From: Sporisorium sorghi
Lineage: Eukaryota > Basidiomycota > Ustilaginomycetes > Ustilaginales > Ustilaginaceae
Length of the DNA stretch: 49,940 nucleotides
Direction: 5' to 3'
NCBI GenBank assembly: GCA_023212695.1
Contig: JALCCG010000134.1
Location: 7,334-57,273, forward strand
Part shown: positions 19,601 to 28,321 of the stretch, piece after piece
Position numbering within the stretch: position 1 is the first letter of the stretch
Layout of the letters: every line of letters starts with the position of its first letter
Translations under genes and position numbers: made by a program
Notes under the pieces: generated by a model
What the model saw: the letters and a program-made list of their open reading frames with translations, nothing else
Database searches by the model: none
Told to the model about the DNA's origin: nothing

Positions 19601-22600
19601 TACGACGCTATCCGCTTGGTCGCTGCTGCCATCACCACCGTTGAGCATATGTTCTCGCTTCAGCTGACCCGCACTGACGAGCACCGCCTTGAGCGCTCGC
19701 AAGCCAAAGTCGTAGTGCGGCTGAGGGCTGAGCTGCTCGAGACACAGGTTGAAGAAGGGCACAATCTTGGATGCGAGCGTTTCCGCCGTTCGGAAACCCT
19801 GCGAGAACAGCATGACTTGCGCGATCAACTCGCGATCCGGATGCGTCATGGCCATGTTGCGGAACAGCTTCTTCAGGTTGTCCGGCAGGTTGGATCGACC
19901 GGCATACGTCGGGTTGGTGGTGATAAAGATGCCGACGCGGTCGTTGAGAGGAACACGCTTGCCGAGCAGCTCGATCTCTTTGCCCGTGGCGCTGCCGCTC
20001 GAGTCGGCCAACCCTTGCTGGATGCTCTGGATCTGCTGCGAGACCGCCGACAGGATGCGCTCCTCGAGTCGATTGAACTCGTCAAAGCATCCCCACGCTC
20101 CGACGCGGCAGAGACCCACAAAGATGCGGCCCATGGCTTGGAAGTCGAACGTCTCGTCACAGCAGAAGACAATAACGAACATGCCGAGCTGCACACCGAG
20201 CGCCTTGACCGACTCGGTCTTGCCCGTACCGGCGGGGCCGAAGGGAGCACCTCCGAGCTTGTAGTTGAGCGCCTGCGTGAGCGTGAGGTAGCAGCGGTCC
20301 GTAAGCGGAGTCTGGACAAGGCGGTCTGGCACGCCGAGATATTCATAACCGTATGGAAATGTAGCGTTGGCCATCTGCACCGTGAGCCTGTCGAGCGGCT
20401 TTTCGACCTGGCGATTCAGGTAGAAACGCATCTGCGAGAGCCAGTTGAAGTCGCGCGCACTCTCGACCCGCTGCGACATCAGCAGACGGATCACATCCCT
20501 CTGATGAACGAGCTCGGTGATGAGATGCTCGCACTTGCGTCGCTGCAGCGCCTCGACATCGGTCAGCACCGTGTCCGCCAGCAGGTCGAGGCCACGCAAC
20601 ACCACATCGAGGGGATGCTGCAGACCAGCGCCGCTTTCGAACGCCTCATCCACCATGGCCGTCCAGCGCGCTTGCACAGCCAGCACCACGAGCTGAGCGG
20701 GGTACTTGGCTATCCACGCGAGGAAGGCTTCCAGCGTGAGCGAGTCCGTGCTGCTGTAGAACGACTCGAGCTCGGCGGCAGCCTCGGACAGGAGATCGGC
20801 GAGCGAGACGCGCATCTCGCTTTCCACCTTGGCCAGCCAGTCGTTGATCTTAGGATGGTCCTTCAGCAAAATGGGCGTGCGGAACGGCACCGACTCGCCC
20901 TCGCGGCTGATCATGGCCGTCAGCATGCCCGCGCCTTCGTCGAGCTCGACGGTAGCGATACCGGCAAACATCTTCTTGAGGTGCTTGAGGATGCGTGCCG
21001 TGTCCTTCGAGTTGCCAATGATCTCGAGCAGGTCTTCGTCGCCGACAAAGTAGAAGCGCGGGAAGTTGGCACGCTCGCGCTCTAGATACTCTCCAAGCGC
21101 CTTCTGGATCTTGCTGAGCAAGTCGGCGAGACGCTCGAGACTCTTTTGGACGCCGGGAATGTTGAGCACGTCGAGCACGAAGGGCGATTTGTACACCTTC
21201 TTCATCACCGTGAGGAACTCGGTATTGATGTTCTGGAAGCGCGAGCTCTCGACGGGGAGAATGTGGCGGATCTCGGCACTGCCGCTAAAGATGCCCTCCA
21301 GATAGACCCACTGACGCTGAACGTCGATCCAGGTGTCGAACAGCACCGAGATCTTAGACAGCCGGTCCTCCCACAGCGACGCCTCCTCCTCGAACACCTT
21401 GTAGTGCGGACTCATCGACATCGCACGCAGCGCGTTGAGGTTGTCGCCCGCAAGCTGGAAGAGGTTGTCCCAGCCACGGATGAGCCTGCACTTGTTCTGG
21501 TAGTTGACCAGATCGAGCGTGTAATTGGTCCAGGCCTCTCGCACCTGCTTGAGGTACTCTTCGAGCGCCAACTCGCCCTGCGCCTGCGCGACGACGGCCT
21601 TGATGATGGTGTCGTGCCTCTTGAGGTCGAGGTCCCACACGGTGCCGAGCGTCATGCTGCTTGCCGAGTAGTGATCTTGCACCTTAAGCTGCTTGAACAG
21701 CGAGCGCCAGTGTCGCTTGCGCATCGCCTCGGACTTGAGGTCCGAGATGACCGGATTGCTCTTGAGCAAGGCACGCACGTGCTCCTGGACGTACTCGAAG
21801 GCGGCGTATTGGCGCATGCGGCTGGGCATGTCGCGCGTCTGAGCCAGCAAGGCGTCGAGCTGCTGTCGAAGCTTGCGCGGCTGGACATTGCTCCAATTTG
21901 TGTCGCGTATCTCGGCGAGCTGCGACCACGTACCGGACAGCGCCGTCCAGACCGTCTTGAGGTCGCGCAGCTCTTCGAACACGGGCTCGAGGCGGTCATC
22001 CTGCGTATGCTCGAGATCGAGTGCCTCCTTGGCACGCACCACCAGCGCACGGTCTTCGGCGAGCTTGGAGACGCGCGTCTCGAAGACGTTGATGGTGTTC
22101 ATGGCGCCGTCGGCCTTGAGCGTGCCCTGGATGGGTTTCTGCTGCTCCCACTCGCTGATGATGGTGGACATCTTGTCGCTGACGATCTTGTCTTCGGCGA
22201 TGATCTTCATCTGCAGACCGGCGAGCTGCTCCTGGATGCTGGCGTTCTTGCGGCTGAGGATCTCTTGGAAGGCGCTCCACTCTCCTTCCACCTGATCGAC
22301 GTAGAGCCAGTCCTGCGGGAACATGTAGCGCTGTCGCTCGAGCGTCTTTTGACCCGTGCCGAACAGCTCGATCTGCGGCTGCCACGCCTTGGTCTTGCGT
22401 TTGAGGTCTTGAACGAATGTGATAAAGGTGACGGCCTGGGCGGTGGAGCTGCCCTCGATGCTGTGCTGCTCGAGCTCGATGCGCGCCTTGGCAACGGCGG
22501 CGTGCACCTCGCGCATCGCCGTGCCGAGCTTGGTGCCGAAGCGATTGAGGATATCGCGCTGCCACGTGTCGTACTTGGCGTTGACCTTACTCTGCACCTG

Positions 22601-25600
22601 GTCGTAGTCGATGACGCAGATGCCAAATGAGCGCTGCGTGTCCGAGTTGTCGAACGTTGCGCGCGTGCGGCGGATCTCTGCAAGCAGCTGCTGCCAGTTG
22701 GCCAGCGAGTCGCCCAGGCGTGCAAAGACGTGCTCGGACTCGAGATCCCACAGCGACTGGAACTGCAACCACTTGGACACGTAGCCGCCGACCTCAGCCA
22801 GCTTGGCCTCGATCAGCACAAAAGGCCGTGTGAGAGAATCGTCTTGGAAGCGCGTGAGAAGCGACGTGTAGTCCTGCTCTGCAACGCTCTGCTTGGCGCG
22901 CATCTGGAGCCCGATCTCGTAGCGCGAGCTTTGGACTCGCGTGAGGCAGCAGACCACCGAGAGCACCTCGTGAAGCTGTCGGAACCACGACGCGCGTGCG
23001 TTTTCGAGAGGCGGGTCGAGAAAGATGACCTGGTTCTGGATGCGCACCTCGTGGGTGATGGGCTCCAAGACGATCTGGTCCGCCGCTGCACCCACTTCGC
23101 CGTCTGCACCCGCAGATCCAGCACCATGCGCACCGTTGGTGAGGCTCTTGAAGCCTCGGTCGCCGCGCACTGAGCCAGCGTTGGCTCCACCGTGGCTGGT
23201 GCCGTGACGCACAAAGGCTTTGCACCAGGCGATGCTGACCGACTTGAGCCTGCGCAGCAGCACGTCCTCGATGAGTCGGTCGAGATTGCCCACCCACTCT
23301 TCGAGATTGGGATAGCCCTCCAAATTGAGCTTGTCGATGGTGTCCTGGACCTTCTTGAGTCGTTGGGCAAACGCTTCGGTGCGGTACTCGCACTTGCCGA
23401 GCTCGTCGATAGTAGAGTGCATGTCGCGCTGGATCTCGATGAGCTCGGCGGTCTTGTCCTGGAAGAGGCTCACGACGCTGGCGAACTGACGCACAAAAGC
23501 GACCTGACGGTTCTCTCGGCCCGTCTCGCCACTCGAACCGGGAAGGTACGAAGCGGCACGCGCGCTCTCGTAGATGTTGGCAAAGTGCTCCCATCGCAAC
23601 GTCATGCCTTGCGAGATGAGCTGGTGCGCATCTGTGTAGACCTGTGCGATGAGGCAAGTGATTTCCGGGTTGGCACGCACCAAGCTGCAGGTCTGGTTGT
23701 ACGTTCGCACCGTCTCCATGAGCGACACGGCGTGCGGATACACTTTTTTGGCGTCTTTGGCGAGGTTGGTGATGGCGTGTGGGATCTGGAAGTTGAGCCA
23801 AATGAGGTTGCGCACCTCCTTGAAGAGCGAGATGGTGTGACCGTCAAAGTTGACGCTGAGCTGGAACGCGTTGCCAGCGGCACGGTTCTTGGTGACGTCA
23901 AAGACGCGACCGGCGATGCTCATGTCTCTGCGGTTGATGTCGTGGAGCCAGCTGTCGAAGAGCGGCCTTGTGTCGAGCTTGCGACGGAAGGTCTCGCTCT
24001 CGCTTTGCAGCTTCTGGCCCTCGGCGTAGAGCTCCCAGCCCTTGCCGAGCACGTCCTCGACGCGCTTCATGTAGACGTTGAGCTGACGTTCGATCTGACG
24101 CGCCCAGATGATGGCGCCTGCGATCTCGGGGACATCGCGCAGCTGGCTCATGTGGTTGGCTTCCGAGGGACGGTACTGCGCCTTGAACTTGTCGTGGAGC
24201 GCCTTGATGTCGGACTTGACGCTGTTGAGCAGCTGCTGCTGGTACTCTTGCACGGCGCCTCGCACCTTGGGACGCACAAAGAGGCTGTTGAACTGGGAGA
24301 GGACACGCAGCATCTCTCGCGCCGACTTGGCCTGGCCGAGCAGGTCGCGCAGACGAGCAATGAGGCTGTTCTCGACACGCGCCACGCGCTCGTTGTAGGC
24401 GCCCTCGGCGGTGGTCCAGATCTCGGTGCCCTCGTTGGAGACGTCGAGCACGTCGATGACTTTGACCTGATCGTAGGCGGCTCGGATCTCTTCGCTCATC
24501 TCGATGCCTGCGAGGTTCTGCGTGGCGACGTGCCTGCTGTCGTTGGAAGAGGCGACAGTGCCAGCGCTGACGGTGCCGGGCATGGTGAGGCCTTTTCCCG
24601 AGCTGACCATGGCACGCAGCTGTTCGTGCGTCTTGCGGAAGGCGCCGATGTAGTTGAGACGCTCGCGCAGCTTGGCGTGGGCCGGGTTGATCTTGATGGG
24701 CAGGAACTTTTCGGATCGTTTGCGCGTGACCTCTCTGGCAATGTTGACGAAATCCTTCATGAGCTCGTCCCACACCTGGAACACTTCGGCCGCCGCCGAG
24801 ACGGTCTCCCAGAAACGAGGGAACTCTTGCCACATGATGCGCTGAGACGCGAGCACTTTGAGCAGCGTATCGTTGAGATCTCTGCTGATGGCCTCGACGA
24901 GGGGCAGCGCACGTTTGACGGGATAAGGGCTGATGCGGAGCTTCTTGTTGAGGTGGTTGAAGATGGCGCTGAGGGCGTCGGCACACTTGTCGAGATCGGT
25001 GGCCGAGAGGAGCTCGTTGATGGGGAAGTCCTTCATCAAGAGGTTGTAGTTGTGCGTCTTTTCGGCACAGTCCTTGAGACCCGTGTCGGCGAGGAACGAG
25101 ACGGTGGCGTGGAAGCGCTTGGCGTGTTTGAGTACGTCGAGGGTGAGCACGATGGGATCGGAGCGGAGCTGCTGCTCGATCGACTCTTGCGCCTTTTCCA
25201 TGGACAGCCAGAAGTTGATTTCTTGGGATGCGGTGCCGGATGCGACGCTGCGATCGAGCTTGGTGATGGTCTGGACCTCTTTGACCCACGAGTTGACGTC
25301 GGACTGGAGCTTGTTGAGGAAGGACGAGTCCTGGAGGAGCGATGGCGGCTCGATGGCTTCGACGCTGACGCGGGCGCCGGCTGCATGGCATCGATCGACG
25401 GCAGCACGTACGACAGGGTGAATGGTGAGGATGATGTCGGGAATGTCGACGTTCTGCTGGAGGTGAAAGAGACTGAGTTCGAGCTCTGCAAACTTGCGCT
25501 TTGCCATGGGGATGCCCATCTTGGTATCGCTGTCCTTTGACTTTGCACCGCTGAGCAGAGCCTTGTCCTTTGGCGCTTTGCTGGCGACAAAGGCGTCAAA

Positions 25601-26278
25601 CCACGGCGACATGACGTTGTGGACGACACTGTGCAGCGCTTCGTAGGGGCTTTCTCGGACAGTGGAGGAAGCTGCGAGAGAGCCGTCGCCGTCGTCGAGC
25701 GTAGCACTGCCATTGTTGGTAGAGGCTGTCGTCGCAGTGGACTGAGACTTTGTTGCGCCAGTTTCGGTGGAAGCTGCTGATGCTGCAGCGGAGGCGGCCG
25801 CGGCGGCAGCAGCAGCGGCAGCGGGACCGAAAAGAGTGAGCACATGAAGCTGATGTGGTAGAGGCACAGTTGGCTCGAGCACAGAGACACGCTTGATGAG
25901 GGCGATGCTAGAGACGTGAAGCGACGAGTAGGATGCCTGTGTCGACATGTGGTAGTCGAAGAGTTCGTGTTCGGGAGCATCTGACGAGACATCTGGACGT
26001 CGGATCTTGTTGATGTAGGCGGTGGTGATGCTGGGATCGCTGGCAAAGGCGGTGGCCTGCTTCTTCCATGCTGGCGTGTCGAGCAGCAGATCGGATATGA
26101 CGCTGGGGTCCGAGTCGAGCAGGACGGGAAGGAGCAAGCGAAAGTAGGCCTTGAGACGCGAGGTGTCGTAGATGCCATTGAAGCGTGTCGTGGTGGAAGA
26201 GGGAGATATTTGCGAGTCGATGTCCTGGCGGCCGGCCAAGCGGCCATTGGTACTGGAGCTCGGCAGCGGGTCCTCCAT
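16667..26278 (-). CDS. dyn1: Cytoplasmic dynein heavy chain, N-terminal part (Dyn1), ends in AAA4
   Basis: A 3203-residue intronless ORF encoding the front two thirds of a dynein heavy chain. A Thr/Ser/Ala-rich insertion (about 135-215, with an Ala run) precedes the dimerising tail (about 260-1300). The linker is at about 1540-1790. AAA1 has Walker A GPAGTGKT (about 2015) and CFDEFNR; AAA2 GPSGTGKT (about 2319); AAA3 GPPGSGKT (about 2708) with LFCDEIN; AAA4 GASGSGRT (about 3046), with Arg for the usual Lys, and TIDES. The protein ends SPALFNRTSIMFCW, just where other dyneins read FNRCVLNWFGDW, so AAA4 small subdomain, stalk, microtubule-binding domain, AAA5 and AAA6 are missing. U. maydis is known to encode dynein in two genes, dyn1 and dyn2; this is clearly the dyn1 half. 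It should drive minus-end transport only when paired with Dyn2. Confidence 0.95.
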   Translation of the reverse strand: MEDPLPSSSTNGRLAGRQDIDSQISPSSTTTRFNGIYDTSRLKAYFRLLLPVLLDSDPSVISDLLLDTPAWKKQATAFASDPSITTAYINKIRRPDVSSDAPEHELFDYHMSTQASYSSLHVSSIALIKRVSVLEPTVPLPHQLHVLTLFGPAAAAAAAAAASAAASAASTETGATKSQSTATTASTNNGSATLDDGDGSLAASSTVRESPYEALHSVVHNVMSPWFDAFVASKAPKDKALLSGAKSKDSDTKMGIPMAKRKFAELELSLFHLQQNVDIPDIILTIHPVVRAAVDRCHAAGARVSVEAIEPPSLLQDSSFLNKLQSDVNSWVKEVQTITKLDRSVASGTASQEINFWLSMEKAQESIEQQLRSDPIVLTLDVLKHAKRFHATVSFLADTGLKDCAEKTHNYNLLMKDFPINELLSATDLDKCADALSAIFNHLNKKLRISPYPVKRALPLVEAISRDLNDTLLKVLASQRIMWQEFPRFWETVSAAAEVFQVWDELMKDFVNIAREVTRKRSEKFLPIKINPAHAKLRERLNYIGAFRKTHEQLRAMVSSGKGLTMPGTVSAGTVASSNDSRHVATQNLAGIEMSEEIRAAYDQVKVIDVLDVSNEGTEIWTTAEGAYNERVARVENSLIARLRDLLGQAKSAREMLRVLSQFNSLFVRPKVRGAVQEYQQQLLNSVKSDIKALHDKFKAQYRPSEANHMSQLRDVPEIAGAIIWARQIERQLNVYMKRVEDVLGKGWELYAEGQKLQSESETFRRKLDTRPLFDSWLHDINRRDMSIAGRVFDVTKNRAAGNAFQLSVNFDGHTISLFKEVRNLIWLNFQIPHAITNLAKDAKKVYPHAVSLMETVRTYNQTCSLVRANPEITCLIAQVYTDAHQLISQGMTLRWEHFANIYESARAASYLPGSSGETGRENRQVAFVRQFASVVSLFQDKTAELIEIQRDMHSTIDELGKCEYRTEAFAQRLKKVQDTIDKLNLEGYPNLEEWVGNLDRLIEDVLLRRLKSVSIAWCKAFVRHGTSHGGANAGSVRGDRGFKSLTNGAHGAGSAGADGEVGAAADQIVLEPITHEVRIQNQVIFLDPPLENARASWFRQLHEVLSVVCCLTRVQSSRYEIGLQMRAKQSVAEQDYTSLLTRFQDDSLTRPFVLIEAKLAEVGGYVSKWLQFQSLWDLESEHVFARLGDSLANWQQLLAEIRRTRATFDNSDTQRSFGICVIDYDQVQSKVNAKYDTWQRDILNRFGTKLGTAMREVHAAVAKARIELEQHSIEGSSTAQAVTFITFVQDLKRKTKAWQPQIELFGTGQKTLERQRYMFPQDWLYVDQVEGEWSAFQEILSRKNASIQEQLAGLQMKIIAEDKIVSDKMSTIISEWEQQKPIQGTLKADGAMNTINVFETRVSKLAEDRALVVRAKEALDLEHTQDDRLEPVFEELRDLKTVWTALSGTWSQLAEIRDTNWSNVQPRKLRQQLDALLAQTRDMPSRMRQYAAFEYVQEHVRALLKSNPVISDLKSEAMRKRHWRSLFKQLKVQDHYSASSMTLGTVWDLDLKRHDTIIKAVVAQAQGELALEEYLKQVREAWTNYTLDLVNYQNKCRLIRGWDNLFQLAGDNLNALRAMSMSPHYKVFEEEASLWEDRLSKISVLFDTWIDVQRQWVYLEGIFSGSAEIRHILPVESSRFQNINTEFLTVMKKVYKSPFVLDVLNIPGVQKSLERLADLLSKIQKALGEYLERERANFPRFYFVGDEDLLEIIGNSKDTARILKHLKKMFAGIATVELDEGAGMLTAMISREGESVPFRTPILLKDHPKINDWLAKVESEMRVSLADLLSEAAAELESFYSSTDSLTLEAFLAWIAKYPAQLVVLAVQARWTAMVDEAFESGAGLQHPLDVVLRGLDLLADTVLTDVEALQRRKCEHLITELVHQRDVIRLLMSQRVESARDFNWLSQMRFYLNRQVEKPLDRLTVQMANATFPYGYEYLGVPDRLVQTPLTDRCYLTLTQALNYKLGGAPFGPAGTGKTESVKALGVQLGMFVIVFCCDETFDFQAMGRIFVGLCRVGAWGCFDEFNRLEERILSAVSQQIQSIQQGLADSSGSATGKEIELLGKRVPLNDRVGIFITTNPTYAGRSNLPDNLKKLFRNMAMTHPDRELIAQVMLFSQGFRTAETLASKIVPFFNLCLEQLSPQPHYDFGLRALKAVLVSAGQLKREHMLNGGDGSSDQADSVVSIDVSEQEILIQSVSETIVPKLIAEDVPLLKSLLSDVFPGVEYKPVNLDVLRGHIAAVCAERHLVEGGLWTEKVLQLYQIQKISHGLMLVGPSGTGKTQAWQVLLAALERLEGQEGVSYVIDPKAVSKESLYGTLDPTTREWNDGLFTQVLRKIIDNVRGESTKRHWIVFDGDVDPEWVENLNSVLDDNKLLTLPNGERLNLPPNVRIMFEVESLRYATLATVSRCGMIWFSDDIVRPSMVYTRYLTGLRSTPIELDDDELASAVTSRRAAAAAAAAASSSNGTSEVSPDLQVQRAVADALAPFFEDDGLVNGALEFARTVPHIMDFTEARALSTLFSLINKTIRNILDYNTQHPDFPLGADQIEAYATRRLLLALVWAFTGDAKLDVRAEMGEYLRGHTGVDLPPLGPGSSLIDYDVGFAGQSVEWTSWLSKVPTIEIDTAAVSSADVVVPTIDTVRHEDVLYSWLSEHKPLMLCGPPGSGKTMTLFSALRKLPDMEVVGLNFSSATTPELILKTFEQYCEYRKTPNGIVLSPTQIGRWLVLFCDEINLPATDKYGTQRVISFLRQLVESGGFWRISDKAWVKLERIQFVGACNPPTDPGRVPLSHRFLRHAPLIMVDYPGEISLNQIYGTFNRALLKVTPNLRGYAEPLTAAMVDFYLASQRRFTPDIQAHYIYSPRELTRWMRGIYEAIKPLESLSVEGLVRVWAHEGLRLFQDRLVGTEEKVWTDGQIDQVAAARFPTIDTGAALARPILFSNWLSKEYKSVDRESVREYAKARLKGYSDEELDASLVLHDSVLDLALSCDRVLRQPAGHLLLIGASGSGRTTVTRFCAWMRGLSLFAISTSNKYTEEHFDDDLRALLRRVGCKGEKVCWTIDESQMSNAARLEKLNTLLANAEVAGLFEGDEHASLVSQLKEASQRQGLMLDAEEELFGFFRAEITRNLHVTLTMNPPEGGTGGKAAASPALFNRTSIMFCW

Positions 26279-28321
26279 GGCGCAATTCGCTTTGCGCCTT
26301 GGCAGACGATGAGCGCTGTAAGCAGATCAGATGCGAGCTCGATGCATACGTGCCGATGTCCTTCTTTGGGAAGCCTTGAGTCGTCTCCTCGGGAGGATAA
26401 CCGGATGAATGAAGGAGATGGTGATGATGATGGTGGGTCGTGGCTGAGCTCGATTTGGCAAAAAAAAAAAAGTGTTGCTTTTGCTGAGCTGGACCCGCTC
26501 GACCGCTCTCAAGCACGCGCACGCACTCTCTCACGCTCGCTCTCCCTTCCTTTGCTGAAAAGTGTTGGTCTGATTTTTGAAACGTCGTCGGTCTGCGCGT
26601 TGGCAGAGCGTTGCCTTGCCTGCGTGTGTTCCAGCGCAGAGAGGCGCGCTGAATTTTTCAAAATGTGAGTTTTTGGGTCTAACAGCTTGAAATTAATTGC
26701 CGCCCCATCAAGCCCAGCCGGGCTGCAGCAACAACGGGCTCTCCATCAAGCACTACGCTCGTCTTTGGCTTTACTGCGGGGCCTCAAGCCGAAAGCGATC
26801 GAAGATGGACGCCTTGATATTGTATCTGGAATCAGAGATGATGGAGGCAATGCCGTACTGACTGGCGAAGCACGGTCGAGCGACGTCCTCCAAGCAGAAG
26901 GAGTTTCACAACACCTTTTCTTTCAGAAAAGAAAAAGAAAAGCGAGGTCAAAATTGAGGCTCCAAAAAGCGACCCAAAAATCCAACCCCCACCCTCACCT
27001 CTGGCGAGCCTCCATCGGCGGAACGCATCGACGATGGTCGCAACCGATCTCACGCAACAACTGCACAGCATCGGGCCAACCCCCGACACCGTTCGCAGCC
27101 CTCGCCGTCGAGTCGAGAGGGAGCGACGTGTACGCCAAGCAAAGCAATACCGGAAATTCCTTGCGCCCCTTGCAGACATCCACCGCACGCAACGCACAGC
27201 GGATTGAGCTAAAATTACTGTATCAGCTGCAGCTTCATGGAGCGGTACCTGATCGCCCTTTTTCCCCGGGGAGTTCGGACAGTTTCTTGGCAGTCGGGAG
27301 CGGGGAGGTCGCCGCAGATCATCGAGATGCAGTGACAGCTGTTGATCTGCGAGCCAAGCATATGAAAAGAAGGCACGCGTCGCGCGGGTTTGTTCGCTGT
27401 TTGCTGTCTGCCACCTTCCGTCTCCTTACACTACGCCCTTCCTGCTGAGCAAGGCAACGCTGTGAGCTCCATTCCTCGCTCTCTCTCTCTCTCTCTCTTG
27501 CGCGCACACACGGTCGACCTCGTGTTGCTGCGTTCTCGAAGGAATGTGACGCCTCTCTCCCTCTCTCCGCCGGCACGCGTTTCTCTTCTGACCGCTCATC
27601 TGTGGACAGCATCGATCTCGAACCAAGGCCGGATTGACAAAGGGAGCAAGCAGCTTTTGAGCAAGCAGCATTTGAAATTTGATCGTCGTCGGGCGTTTCT
27701 CAGAAACAAGCCTCCTTCTCTTCTCTTCCCGCGCCTCGATCTTTATTGCTTGACGTTACCGCTCCGACTGGCGGAGCTTCTCATCTTCACCGTCCCAGAC
27801 TCACGGTTCCTTTCGTCTTCATGGTGCTAAAGCGCCGAGAGCGCGGTGCGAGCGGATCTCATCGCAATCGAATCGACGGTAGAGCGACCGATCGTCTGAG
27901 TGTGTGCATTCGAGTTTTGTTCGCCAACTAGCGAGTGTGTGTGTTTGCATTCGAATGTTGATCCTCCAAGTTTGCGATGAAGGGGGAGCGGCCGCTTGGC
28001 TTAACTTAGCAAAGATGAAGGAACGGCGCGAGAGAGAGATCATGTCTGTCTCGCTTGCGCCCTTGGCGAGGGAAGATGGAAAGGTCGATCTCGAACAGGC
28101 GAGGTTTCAGAATGGCGGCGGGCAAAGGCGACAACTGTCAGCCACGGCACGCCGAAACATGCTGCTTTGCAACACTTGCTCTGTCGACACTCCCTGGGGC
28201 TGTCAAACGGCTTCCTCTGAACCTCCTGCTCGCTGCCCTTGCTGCTTCCACCACCATCTTTGCGATATATATCCTCCCTCCTGCTTGGCTGTCCACCTCA
28301 CTGACATCCAAGCAGCCAACC
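26279..28321. promoter_or_regulatory. 2 kb upstream region of dyn1 and secreted hydrolase gene
   Basis: No gene is recognised in about 2 kb. Open frames exist on both strands (the longest, near 26.7-27.4 kb, opens only from a TTG and has no domain). A (CT)10 run lies at 27479-27498 and an A11 run near 26461-26471. The right end holds an ATATATAT element at 28265-28272, about 50 bp before the next start codon. The dyn1 promoter should lie close to 26279. Confidence 0.5.
28265..28272 (+). promoter_or_regulatory. Possible TATA box
   Basis: ATATATAT in a GC-rich surrounding, about 50 bp before the ATG at 28322. If it works as a TATA box, it supports the downstream start of the secreted hydrolase gene over the longer in-frame alternatives. 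Confidence 0.4.

Noticed and set aside
19103..21085. 660-residue open frame on the + strand, opposite dyn1
   Set aside because: It lies fully antisense to conserved dynein coding sequence. Long antisense frames are common in GC-rich genes with biased third positions, and it has no domain.
23192..25540. 782-residue open frame on the + strand, opposite dyn1
   Set aside because: Same reason: it mirrors dynein codons (rich in Glu, Leu, Val, Asp) and has no recognisable domain or promoter.
26687..27448. 253-residue open frame in the gap upstream of dyn1
   Set aside because: It opens from a TTG, has no recognisable domain, has a composition like non-coding sequence, and other frames overlap it.
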